DNA from: Sciurus carolinensis
Taxonomy: Eukaryota > Chordata > Mammalia > Rodentia > Sciuridae
Reading direction: 5' to 3'
Assembly: GCF_902686445.1 (NCBI RefSeq)
Contig: NC_062222.1
Coordinates: 44,329,792 to 44,393,791 of the forward strand
DNA: 64,000 nt
The notes beneath the pieces were generated by a model. It worked only from the letters and a program-made list of their open reading frames with translations, did no database searches and was not told where the DNA came from. Positions 36,011-45,899 of this stretch are shown here, piece by piece; the first letter of the stretch is position 1; each line of letters begins with the position of its first letter. The translations under genes were made by a program, and so were the position numbers.

Positions 36011-37240
36011 AATCTGCTAGAAATGTGAGAATCTTAACATTGCAGAGACTTGATACTGTGCACAGCAACAAGTTCTACAGGACACCCAAGGAAAAGACTA
36101 GGAAGAGGCAACCAGATCAGGGGATTGGAAGGCTCTTGCTGATCTTGTATGTAGTCATGAGAGGACAGACCAGAAGGAGTTGTTCCCTAAACAAGTAAGT
36201 GAAAAGAATAAATATACATACTATATATATATATACTCTGCTGCTAAGAAAAAAGATGGCATAACAATCTCAAGGGAAATGAATAGTTCGTAAGAATTAT
36301 TAGATTTGAAAATTTCTGTAGACTAAGGATATGTCAGAAGACAGAAAAAAGAAAGAAGAAAGGAATTATGGAGAATGGAAAAAAGTCATAAAAGAGGTGA
36401 AAAGGGTAGGCTTAAGAAAACAGGAAAGGTAGGATTGGATAAGGCAGAACATGGAGGTAGGAAGAAAGGGGAAAAGAATGGCCAGGGATTTCGAGAAAAT
36501 CTGAGTTCTCCATAGATAAGCCAGCATCCTAAATCAAATAAATGGAAATCTGGGAGTTAGGGCAGCAGGAGTGAAGTTTAAAAAGAAGGACCCTGGATTG
36601 AAACAGGTACTCAGGAGAACTGGAAAGACAACCAATGGAGCATTAACAAAAGAATTGATGGACATCCCGGGGGCTCCACTATGGTTCCTCTGATCATAGT
36701 CAGCTAGGAAATGTCTAGGCTTTGGCTGGGATTGCTCAATCAACCCAGTTCCAGGAAGTGCATGTGATTGAAGAAAAAGAGACAAACAAAAGTCTAAAAT
36801 TCTCATCAAAATTATAGGCAACCTATTTAGCTAAGGAGTCTAGACTTGGGAGGCAACTGAGGATGGATCTGATTTCACAGAATGGGCCAAGTGGGAATTA
36901 GGGATGGTTCCCACTGGAGATGCTGGTGAAGGTGGGTGAACAAGAAGTGGCAGGGAATTTTATTTACACAGGTGTTTCTCAGGTTTGGCATCAGCATTTA
37001 GACAACTTCTCGTTTGAGGTTGTCGCTGGGCAATGTCTGACTTGCAGTTTAGTCCAGTTCAGGAGGCAAGGGGCATTTTATATCACTTGAAGTTGTGGCA
37101 AAGCATTTTTATGCTGTGCAGTAACTATCTGAATAGTCTTTGGAAAGGCTATTTTTATGAATCTGTACATTGTACTTTATCCATTTTATTTATTACTGGA
37201 GGAAATAAACACAACAAATGGGCATTAAGAACTTAAGTGT
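36011..37240. other. Unassigned sequence
   Basis: A/G-rich sequence with no recognised motif; parts up to about 36,800 may continue the L2 relic. A short TA tract is near 36,222. No credible reading frame. Confidence 0.4.
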
Positions 37241-37375
37241 GGGGCTGGGGTTGTGGCTCAGTGGTAGAGAACTTGCCTAACATGTGTGAGGCACTGGGTT
37301 TGTTCCTCAGCACTCCATAAAAATAAATTTTAAAAAGAACAAAGGTATTGTGTCCACATATAACTAAAAAAATAT
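37241..37375 (+). mobile_element. ID SINE
   Basis: It runs ggggctggggttgtggctca, gtggtagagaacttgcctaac, gtgtgaggcactgggtttg, then the A/T tail and the end ggtattgtgtccacatataac. It is close to the consensus form. Confidence 0.92.
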
Positions 37376-37420
37376 CTGAGTGTGTTTTGTTTAGTGTGCA
37401 TGTGCGTGTGGGTGTGTTAT

Positions 37421-37488
37421 GGTGCTGGGATGGACCCAGGCCCTGTGCACCCTAGGTAAGTACTCTACCACTGAACTACATCCCCAGC
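37421..37488 (-). mobile_element. Antisense ID SINE
   Basis: The plus strand reads 'ggtgctgggatggacccaggccctgtgc' and 'gtaagtactctaccactgaactacatccccag', the reverse complement of an ID body. It lies 45 bp after a sense ID and so forms an inverted pair. Confidence 0.85.
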
Positions 37489-37654
37489 AGGAACTTGAGT
37501 TTTTCTTGAATCCTATTTTCAATTTCACTATCTGAGTCCTATTTTCAATTCCTAACTCCATGATTTGCGTCTCTATGGTAGTTGTTTTCCTTTTTTGTTT
37601 GTTTTTCTTGATTATAACTATACAATATTCACACAGTTTGATTTAATGTCTATT

Positions 37655-37790
37655 TTACCCACTATAATATAAACTCCAAGAAGGCAGGGAATGAGCTGTC
37701 TTATTCCTTTCTATAGCCTTAGTACCTGGAATAAGTTCTAGCATATACTAGTGCTCGGAAAATATTTATTGTTGTTAAATGTTTATAAAA
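37655..37790 (+). mobile_element. L2 LINE 3' end relic
   Basis: The phrases 'aaactccaagaaggcaggga', 'cttagtacctggaataagttctagcatatac' and 'tcggaaaatatttattgttg' follow the conserved L2 3' terminus. Confidence 0.65.
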
Positions 37791-38627
37791 GCAGATATAG
37801 GATGAATTTGAGAAACTTCTCTTAGATAATAAATTGTATGCATTACTTACTGTTGACAAATTGAAAATACTTCCTTTCCTTTCAGAGACAGTGGTTATAT
37901 TCAAAGAAAATGCTTTTTATTGCTTATGTAAAGTATTATCAGCCTATACTCTTGAAATTACAACAACAACATGCCTCAATTTAATTCATCTCCAATCTTT
38001 CCTATTCAGTCAAATGTAAAAATTTCAGAACATCTCTTTGTGTCAATCTTCATCAATCTTAATAGAAGTTTCCACAAATGTATTACCCTATTGTATTATA
38101 AGCACATCATTAGATTTTCCAAAAATTCTGTGGCAATGTTTATGTCATAGTTTCTGACCCAGAAAATAAGTCAATTCTGGATGTTAATTAGGATGTCAGC
38201 ACCAAAAGTTGTCACTCACATCATTCTTGGTCTCCAAGTGTTGTGCAATTTCAGAGCCAATAAATTAGTTCTTCTTCCCAGCACCTCACTGCTGCCCTCT
38301 TCTGGTGGCACGCATTAGCACCAATATAAGCAATACCACCTTGAACTAGATGTATGTTTTTACTTATTAATGAAAACAAATGGGGCACACTACAAAGCCC
38401 CATATTGACGCCAATAATTTACAAGACTTAGTAATGACTTGTGAAAATGTAAATCTTCATGAAGCATTAAAATAGCAATACATATTATTCACCTGACCAA
38501 TAAGCTTTTTGGGGCTTTATTTCAGTAAAAATAGAGTAATCTTTTTGAATTTCACCTTAGAAAAAATTCACTAATCCACTGTCTCAAAACCTATGTTTTA
38601 ATGTAGCAATGATGTTGTTGTTGTTGT
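37791..38627. other. Unassigned sequence
   Basis: AT-rich, apparently single-copy. The only signal noted is the CTCF-like motif at 38,291-38,305. Confidence 0.45.
38291..38305 (-). promoter_or_regulatory. CTCF-like binding motif
   Basis: On the minus strand the site reads CCAGAAGAGGGCAGC, which fits the CTCF core CCASYAGRKGGCRS with one deviation (A where Y is expected). CTCF binds such sites to set chromatin loop anchors. A 15 bp match in 64 kb can occur by chance, and no repeat carrying it was recognised. Confidence 0.35.
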
Positions 38628-38790
38628 TACTGGGAATTGAACTGGGGGTGCTTTACCACTGAGCTATATTCCCAGTCCTTTTTATTTTTTGAGATAGGGT
38701 CTTGCCAAATTGTCAAGGGTCTCTCTAGGATGACCTTGAACTCAGCCTCCCAAGTCCCTGGAATTACAGGAGTGTGCCATCATACCCAGC
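38628..38790 (-). mobile_element. Antisense MEN (B1-ID dimer) SINE
   Basis: Reverse complement of ID (tgggaattgaactgggggtgc, taccactgagctatattcccag), then 'ttttgagatagggtcttgcc' and reverse complement of a shortened B1 (cctcccaagtccctggaattacagg). The 5' neighbour is a short (TTG)n. Confidence 0.85.
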
Positions 38791-39171
38791 GATAACTGTA
38801 CTTTCTATGGAAAAAGAGCTTGTTAACCAAATGGGTGGTGTCAATGACATTGCAGGGCCTGTTTAAACTTATGTGTCTGTGTGAGGGGGGCAGTTAAACT
38901 GTTAAGAGTAAAGCTAATATATTAGACAAATAATGATAAGTAAAATAGACATACTTTACTTAATGCTCCAGGATCTTTCACTTGCAAAAAAATAATGGAG
39001 TGCTTTTGGATGTGGCAGATCCAGAGCCTTGTTCATGTTGTTCTCTTGTCTCTATTGTTCTCAACAATATCCTACAGATGACAAAACTGGTCAACTTTAC
39101 CTCGCAAATATGGTTTTGCTCTCTCAGTCCCTCTTCTTGCTGATTCTTCCATATTCTATCTCTAGTTTGTT

Positions 39172-39376
39172 CCAGTACCAGGAATTGAACCCTGGGGCGT
39201 TCAACCACTGAGTCACATCCCCAGTCTTTTTTAAAAAAAAAAAAAAATTTGAGACAGGGTTTTGCTAAGTAGCTTAGGGCCTCACTAAGTTGCTGAGACT
39301 GGCTTTGAACTTTGCTATCTTCCTGCCTCTGCCTCCTAAGCTGCTGGGATTACAGGCATGTGCCACAATGCCCAGG
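39172..39376 (-). mobile_element. Antisense MEN (B1-ID dimer) SINE
   Basis: Reverse complement of ID (ccaggaattgaaccctgggg, ccactgagtcacatccccag), an A-run, 'gagacagggttttgctaag' and reverse complement of B1 (ttcctgcctctgcctcctaagctgctgggattacaggc). Complete dimer. Confidence 0.9.
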
Positions 39377-39923
39377 TCTATCTTCAGTTTGGATTGTTAA
39401 CTTCCTGTCACCTGTCTCTTTCCAGTTCCCGTACTCTATCCTTCACTTGCTGCCTGATAGCTTCTTAAGATACCAGAACTGACAGTCACTTCCCTACTTA
39501 CTCCTGCTTGCTGATTGTCCAGAGGCTGAAACACAAACTCCTGAACTCAACATGGAGGGTCCAATCAGTCATACTCAGCACCATCTGCCATCAAGGAGCT
39601 TCTGCTACTGTGAACTTGCTTTTAGCACCCCGGAAGAGAGTCCCCAGCACTTAGTTTTCAACTCTGTGTCAGAGTTTGATACCAGCTTCTGCCATAAGTC
39701 AGGTACTTAACTGTATCCAAGTAGACTGTGACTCCTACTGGTGACCACAGAGTCTTGAACATTCTTTTCTGTATTTTGGCATCTAAGGGTGGGTCTAGCA
39801 CACTGTAGAAACTCAATGCAGGTTTATGAATGGACAGTGAATGAATGCATGAATGCTCTTCTCTATAATTTTTATCTAATGAAATCCTCAGTTTTCAAGT
39901 CTTAGATTATAATGCTGCTTCTC
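39377..39923. other. Unassigned sequence
   Basis: A stretch at about 39,770-39,850 (ctagcacactgtagaaactc, gaatgaatgcatgaatg) resembles an L2/MIR 3' end. The rest is unrecognised. Confidence 0.4.
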
Positions 39924-40353
39924 TATTATGGTTTAGATACAGGTTTTCCCCAAAAGCTCATGTGTTAGACAAAGAAAGAATTTTCAGAGATGAAATGATT
40001 GGGTGATGAGAACCTAAACTAATCAGTGGATTGATCCACTGATATGGATTAACAGGTGGTAACTGCAGGCAAGGTGGGGCTGGAGGAGGCAGGTCACTGG
40101 GGACATGCCTTTGGGGTTTATATTTGTCCCTGATGAACAAAGCTCTCTCTGTTTCCTGCTGCCATGTTCTGAGTGACTTTCCTTTGCCATGTCCTTCTGC
40201 CATGATGTTCTGTCTCACTGTGGGCCCAGAGCTATGGAGTTGGCCATGTATGGACTGAGAACTCTGAAATCATGAGCCCCAAATACACTTTTCCTCCTTT
40301 AATTGTTCCTGTCAGGTCTTTTGGTCACAGTGACAAAAAAGCTAACTAAAACA
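39924..40353 (+). mobile_element. Solo MaLR-type LTR
   Basis: About 430 bp from tattatggtttagat to gctaactaaaaca. It shares the full order of LTR blocks with the element at 42.8 kb: 'tggattaacaggtggtaac', 'gggctggaggaggcaggtc', 'tttatatttgtccctgatgaac', 'ccttctgccatgatgttctg', 'tatggactgagaactctg', 'cttttcctcctttaattg', 'cagtgacaaaaaagct'. No matching flank duplication was seen. It is more diverged than the LTR pair downstream. Confidence 0.8.
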
Positions 40354-40484
40354 TTGTTTAAAGTCTTTTTTCCCCTAATATGGAAGAATCAATAACTATT
40401 AGAGTATTTTGTTCACATTACAGAGAGCTGTATATGCTTCTGTCTCTTGTGTTAGATTGCAAGTGCCAAAAGCAACCTGGAAGA

Positions 40485-40690
40485 GTGAACACGGCCTGAG
40501 CTTTGGAGTCAGACAGACCTGGATTTATATCCCAACCCTGCCACTCACTATCTGTGTCACCTTTAATGACTTGGTCAGCTTTTCTGAAGTGAACTTTAAT
40601 TTCCTCATCTCTAACTGTGGCTAACATCACTTCCCCATAGGACTGATGCAAAGACTAAATAAGAAAGTAAAAGTTCGTGACACATTTAGA
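40485..40690 (+). mobile_element. MIR SINE relic
   Basis: The order 'gagctttggagtcagacagacctgg', 'ccctgccactcactatctgtgtcacc', 'aatttcctcatctctaac', 'aggactgatgcaaagactaaataag' is the MIRb layout nearly end to end. Confidence 0.85.
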
Positions 40691-41189
40691 CTTTTGTTGC
40701 ATGTTAATATTTATTCACTTACCCTGAAGGTGAAGACCCTATATAATTTTTATATAGATTCCCAGGACTTCAAAATCTATAGATTCAGTTAATCTATAGA
40801 TTATAGAATTACAATTAGTTAAAAGTAACATTAGTATAAACTTTAACTAAAACTTTTAAAATAATTCCACTGTTTGTTATTCCTTTCTACTTATAAATAT
40901 TGTATTCTAATATTCTGAGGTGGCTTGAATCAGATTTTTCTCATGTTTGTAATGATAGTATGTAAAGTACTCAAAAATCATGTGATTAGAGGCAGAATAT
41001 TTGCAAACCTTTCTTTATACTTCCATTTGCGCATTTCTCTGTCTAGAGTCATTGTAAAGTATGTTTATGATGTGCTTGAATAAAAAGGAATAATGTTTAT
41101 TTTTAATGGTGTAAATATATAATAATGTTAAGTAAGAAAAAGCAGAATATAAAATTATTCATACAATGTGATAGCAACTATGTAAAAAA
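40691..41189. other. Unassigned AT-rich sequence
   Basis: It contains a twice-repeated palindrome aatctatagatt at about 40,772-40,800 and a poly-A run near 41,186. No repeat family assigned. Confidence 0.5.
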
Positions 41190-42765
41190 AAAAAATGGGA
41201 AACCACTGACATTTTTTCCAGAACTAAAAAAATCTATCACAAGATTCATATGGACTCTCAAGGGACTCTGAATATCTAAAACAATTTTTAAAAAGAAGAA
41301 CAAAGTTGGAGAACTCTCACTTCCTAATTTCAAAACTTACCACAAAGTATAGTAATCAAAAAAGTGGCACTACTAGAAAGAGAGCATAGAGCAAAGAAAT
41401 AAAACAGAGAGCCTAGATATAAACCAGCAAATATATGTTCAAGTGATTTTTGACAAGATTTCCAAAACCATTTAATAAGGACAGTTTTTCAACAAGTGGC
41501 ATTGGAAAAACTGGATATCCACATGCAAAAGAATGGAGTTGAACCCTTACCTCAAACCATACACAAAACTAACTCAAATGGATCAATGGCCCAAGTGTAG
41601 GAGCTAAAACTTTAATACTCTTTGATGCTACATGTGGCAATGATTTCATGGATACAACACCAAAAGCACAACAACAAAAGAAAAAAAAATTAGACCACAT
41701 CAAAATTAAAACCCTCTGTGCATCAAAGTATACTATCAACAGAGTGAAAAGGAAACCTGTAGAATGGGGGAAAATTGAAAATCACATCTGATAAGAAGTT
41801 AATATCCAGAATACATGAAGAACACCTACTATTCAACAACACAAAAACAACCCAGTTTAAAAAAGACTTGAATAGACATGTCTCCAAAGAAGATATAAAA
41901 ATAGTTCACAAGTATAATCAGAAAAATGAGAGATTACACTCCATTTATGTATGATCTATCAAAATGTACAAATGAATTCTACTGTTATGTACAACAAATT
42001 AGAACAAATAAAAATTTTTTAAAAAAGAACATGAAAGATCCTCCATGTCATTAATCATTAAAGGAATGCAAATCAAAACCACCAAGAGATACCACCTCAC
42101 ATCCATTATGAAGAGAGAATAACAAGTGTTGGAGAGGATATGGAGAAATTGGAACACTTGTGTGCTATTGGCATGAATATAAAATGGTGCAGCTGCTATG
42201 GAAAACAGTGTGGAATTTCCTTTAAAAAATAAAAACAAAATTATTATTTCATCCATCAATTCTATTTCTGAGTATATATCCTGAAGAAATGAAAGCAGGG
42301 TCTCAAAGAGATATTTGTATAACCATGTCCACAGCAGTATTAATTGCAATAGCCAAAAGGTGGAAGTAACTCAGGGTTCATTGATGGACATACATGCAAT
42401 GAACTATTATTCAGCCTTGAAAAAGAAGTAAATTCTGACACATTCTATATAACACAGATTAATATAGAGACATTGTGGTGAGTGAAAGAAACTAGTCACA
42501 AGAGGAAAAATACTATATGATTCTACTTACATGAGGGACCCAGAGTAGTCAATTCATAGGCACAGAAAGTAGAATGGTGATTCCCAGGGGCTCTGGGAAG
42601 AAAGAAATAGGTAGTTATGGTTTAATGGGTACAGAGTTTCAATTTTGCAAGTTACAAAGAGTTCTGTGGATAGATGGTAGTGATAGTAGTTTAAAAATAT
42701 GAATGTACTTACCACTATCAAATTGTACACTGAATATGGTTAAGATGGTGTATTTGATGTTATGT
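41190..42765 (+). mobile_element. L1M LINE 3' part (ORF2 C-terminal half plus 3' UTR)
   Basis: The text follows mammalian L1MA/L1MB ORF2: 'gaagaacaaagttggagaactc', 'atggatcaatggcccaag', 'acatcaaaattaaaaccctctgtgcatcaaag', 'gcaaatcaaaaccaccaagagataccacc', 'atatggagaaattggaacacttgtg'. The L1M 3' UTR follows (ggtgattcccaggggctctggg, aaattgtacactgaatatgg). It is frame-broken, and a younger L1 end interrupts it at 41,905-42,030. Its end abuts the MaLR element. Confidence 0.85.
41905..42030 (+). mobile_element. Short L1 3' UTR end nested in L1M
   Basis: The phrases 'ataatcagaaaaatgagagatt', 'atgtatgatctatcaaaatg' and 'tactgttatgtacaac', then an A-rich tail, match the last 120 bp of the rodent L1s at 23.7, 52.9 and 57.6 kb. 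The surrounding ORF2 text is continuous across it. Confidence 0.85.
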
Positions 42766-42770
42766 TTATC

Positions 42771-43192
42771 TATTATGGTTTGGATGTGATATGTCCCCCA
42801 AAATCTCACGTGTGAGACAATGCAGGAAGGTTTAGAGGAGAACTGATTTTGGGTGGTAAAAGTCTTAAACCAATCAGTGAAGTAATCCCAGATGGGATTA
42901 ATTGAAGTAGTACGATGTAACTGGGGGAGGTGGGAATTGGGGCATGGCTTTGGGGTGTATATTTTGTATCTGGAGAATGGAGACTCTCTCTGTTTCCTGA
43001 TGATGTGAGCTGCTTCCCTCTGCCACACTCTTCCGCCACGATGTTCAGCCTCACCTGGAGCCCTGAGGAATGGAACTGGTCTTCTATGAGCTAGGATCTC
43101 TGAAACCATGAGTCCCCAAATAAACTTTTCCTCCTCCACAATTGCTCTGGTCAGATCATTTAGTCACAGCAGCAAAATAGCAGACTAAGACA
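42771..43192 (+). repeat. 5' LTR of the MaLR element
   Basis: Starts tattatggtttgg (first bases mutated from the tgttatgg of its partner) and ends gcagactaagaca. It contains tgtatattttgtatctgg as a possible TATA-like area and ccaaataaacttttcc with AATAAA. Confidence 0.9.
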
Positions 43193-43197
43193 GAAAT

Positions 43198-43215
43198 TGG
43201 TACTAAGAAGCAGGA
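43198..43215 (+). other. Putative primer-binding site
   Basis: Six bases after the 5' LTR the sequence tggtactaagaagcagga resembles the Leu-tRNA-complementary site that gives ERV-L its name. MaLRs share this arrangement. Confidence 0.5.
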
Positions 43216-43240
43216 TCGTTGCTGTGACTAACCTGACCAT

Positions 43241-44104
43241 GTGTTTCAGAAGATTTTGGAGCATTTTGGAATTGGTGTAGGAATTTTGAGTTGTATAGCA
43301 GTGCAATCTGGAAATGCCTTAGATTGTTGTAATTGGAGATTAAAGGCTGATTCTGGCGGGAACTCAGAAGACCAGAATGGCCATAGGGCTATGATCAGTG
43401 AAGACCTGACTGAAGAGGGTTCAGAAGAGGAGGACTCTATTGGAATTTGGAGTAGTGGTCATTTGTGTTATGTTCTGTCTAAGAAGTTGTCTGCATTTTG
43501 CCCGTGTCCAGAGACTTTCTATGAGGCTGATTTTAGAAGCAATGGACTTCCTAATCTGGTGGAAGAAATGTCTAGGCAGCATAGCATTCAGGAAGTGGCA
43601 TGGGTATTGCTGGCGGCTTTTAGCCAAATTTATTATGATAATCAGAAGCAGAAAGCAGAGCAAAAAGATTTTAAAATGGTGGACTTGAAAGGTGGGAGTA
43701 AGACTAGAGCTAAGGAAGTTTCAGTTGTTAAAGACATTACAGTCACTAAAGGAATACGAAAGACTATGCCTAGAGACAATGAGAAGGACGGCTTGAGGGC
43801 CTCTCAGGAGCTGGCAAGACCACACCCATCTCAAGCTCAAGGGAGTAAAGGTGAAAATTCTCTTGAGAAGACACCAGTGGGTCACCCTTCTTGCACAAGG
43901 GGACCTGGGAAATTTTTTCAATGTGCTCAGCCACCCAGACCCTCAGAGGCTGCTGCAGCAAGGGCCCCTGGAGGCTTGGCTACTGTTCAAGATGGCGGTA
44001 GACTTCGGCATCAACCATGTGGTGCTGGTTCTGCAGGAATGCAGGATGCTGCAGTTGGGGGATCATGGAGACTTCCACCAAGGTTTCAAAGGAAGGCCTT
44101 GTAG
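43241..44104 (+). CDS. 287-codon open frame in the MaLR internal region, gag-remnant-like
   Basis: The frame runs from an ATG 48 bp after the 5' LTR to a stop at 44,102-44,104 with no interruption. Features seen: an acidic run at residues about 54-66, a Cys-containing FCPCPETF segment at about 86-93, and a likely helical stretch SIQEVAWVLLAAFSQIYY at about 115-132. A Lys-rich middle follows, then a Gly/Ala/Pro/Arg-rich end. The middle segments match the conserved translated internal region of MaLR elements, which descends from ERV-L gag. There is no protease, RT or envelope domain. Persistence of the frame in an element with clearly diverged LTRs is unexpected. Expression or use by the host is not shown, and the GC-rich 3' half favours chance openness. 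Confidence 0.4.
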   Translation: MFQKILEHFGIGVGILSCIAVQSGNALDCCNWRLKADSGGNSEDQNGHRAMISEDLTEEGSEEEDSIGIWSSGHLCYVLSKKLSAFCPCPETFYEADFRSNGLPNLVEEMSRQHSIQEVAWVLLAAFSQIYYDNQKQKAEQKDFKMVDLKGGSKTRAKEVSVVKDITVTKGIRKTMPRDNEKDGLRASQELARPHPSQAQGSKGENSLEKTPVGHPSCTRGPGKFFQCAQPPRPSEAAAARAPGGLATVQDGGRLRHQPCGAGSAGMQDAAVGGSWRLPPRFQRKAL

Positions 44105-44661
44105 GCCAGGCAAGGTGCAGCAGGGTTGGAGTCCCTGTGGGCAACCCCTGGGAAGGCAAAGTGTGGAGATGTGAGGAGGAAGCCGAAGCTGCAGTGGAAA
44201 CCCCCGAGATTAAGAAATGCCAGTAACATGGGAAATTGTCCTAGGAAAGCTGCAGGAATTGAGCCAAGCCAAGTCAACAGAAGGATCACTTGGGCTGCAA
44301 CAAACAAGGCCACAGGGGCGGAGCTACACTTGCCATTTTGAGAGAATATGATGCCAGGCGCCTGAATCGCTGGACATGGAGCTACAGAACTTGTTTGCTC
44401 AGCTGGATTTTGGTCTTGCTTTAGTCCTATCCCTTCTTTCTATGCCCCTATTTTTGTAAGTGGAAATGTTTACTCAGTACCTTTATATGTTGGATATTTG
44501 TAAATTGCTTTTAATTTTACAGAAACTCGCAATGCAAGATAGCTTGCGCCTCAGAGAAGACTGTGGACTTGAACTTTGAGCGATCTCAGAACTATTGAGA
44601 CTATAGGGACTCTTGGAAATGGACTAAATATATTTTGTATTATCAGATGAGTGTGAGCTTT

Positions 44662-44679
44662 TGTGGGCTGGAGGTGGAA
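44662..44679 (+). other. Putative polypurine tract of the MaLR element
   Basis: gggctggaggtggaa lies directly before the 3' LTR, the position where plus-strand synthesis is primed. It is only partly purine. Confidence 0.45.
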
Positions 44680-45093
44680 TGTTATGGTTTGGATGTGAGG
44701 TGTCCCCCAAAATCTCACGTGTGAGATAATGCAGGAAGGTTCACAGGAGAAATGATTGTGTTGTAAGAGTCTCAACTCAATCAGTGATTTAATCCCCTGA
44801 TGGGATCCCCTGAAGTGGTAGGGTGTGGCTGGAGGAGGTTGGAATTGGGGTGTGGTTTTGGGTATATATTTTGTATCTGGAGAGTGGAGACTCTCTGCTT
44901 CCTGATGTGAGCTGCTTCCCTCTGCCACATTTTCCGGCCATGATGTTCAGCTTCACCTCAAGCCCTGAGGAATGGAGCCAGCCCTCTATGGACTAAGACC
45001 TCTGAAAATGTGACCCTCAAGTAAACCTTTCCTCCTCTATAATTGTGCTGGTCAGATCATTTATCCACAGCAGCAAAAAAGCTGACTAAAATA
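44680..45093 (+). repeat. 3' LTR of the MaLR element
   Basis: Starts tgttatggtttggatg and ends gctgactaaaata. It is colinear with the 5' LTR apart from small indels and many substitutions. Confidence 0.9.
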
Positions 45094-45098
45094 TTATC

Positions 45099-45899
45099 TT
45101 TCTATAATTTTAAAATATCACTCAAGAAGAACCAGAAGGAAATACAATGAAATGCTAACAGTGTTTTCCTCTAAAAGGTATTTAAAATAGTTCCCCTTCT
45201 TTTCATATTTCTCATAATGACTATGTATTGCTATATAATTAGGAAAAAACTCAATTCAAAATTCTTATAGGAAAACTTATCAAAATTTGTGTCCATTAGA
45301 TTTCAATTCATAACTGATTTAGAAGTTCCTAGTTAAGAAAAAGCCATTAAATACAGAGGACTTCTTGTAAAAAAAGAATGAAGAGGACAAGGAATGTATT
45401 TCTATTCTCTGTTTCTCACATTGGGCCATAAGCATGTTGCATGCTTGATGTTTTTAAACACTGGATAAAGGAACAGAAAGATCCTGTTCCTGAGCCCAAA
45501 TAGGAGTGAAGTTGCTATTGGTATCATCACTATTCATCATATCGGATATATAAGGAGGAGAAATGTCACATCAAAGGACACCACATCCCCTCCAAAGTGC
45601 TTAATATCTCTTTCTTTGGCCTCCCCGCCTCCATTAAGCAGGAAGGGGGTCCAAAATTCTTTTCAGACTTTTGCAGCAGTTCAATCATGTAGGAAAGAAA
45701 TCTCACCACTAGAAATCTAAAGTATCAGTGGTGATAATAGTTGATCATTTTGTTATGCAGAGAATGAAGAGTCTTGATGTTCTGTGACTTGTATTCACTG
45801 ACTTAAAAAAAATCTATTCTTCTTGGGGCCCACCAGATAGAGGAAATCCCTGAACTATTTATACGAAAAATTATTTTCACTAAATGAGTTTACTTGATC
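45099..45899. other. Unassigned AT-rich sequence
   Basis: No repeat motif or credible frame seen; it presumably continues the pre-insertion locus. Confidence 0.45.

Larger units (their letters stand above)
42771..45093 (+). mobile_element. Complete MaLR LTR retrotransposon with target-site duplication
   Basis: Two direct LTRs (42,771-43,192 and 44,680-45,093) flank a 1.49 kb internal region. The pentamer ttatc stands immediately outside both ends (42,766-42,770 and 45,094-45,098), a 5 bp target duplication as made by ERV-L/MaLR integrases. MaLRs are non-autonomous ERV-L relatives mobilised in trans. The internal region has a Leu-tRNA-type primer-binding area, a purine-rich stretch before the 3' LTR and a 287-codon open frame. 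The LTRs differ by roughly 10-15% by eye, so the insertion is old. Confidence 0.92.

Noticed and set aside
42639..43139. 166-codon frame on the minus strand
   Set aside because: It runs antisense through the MaLR 5' LTR and adjoining L1M 3' UTR, and similar antisense frames occur in the other LTRs. It is a shadow of the repeat.
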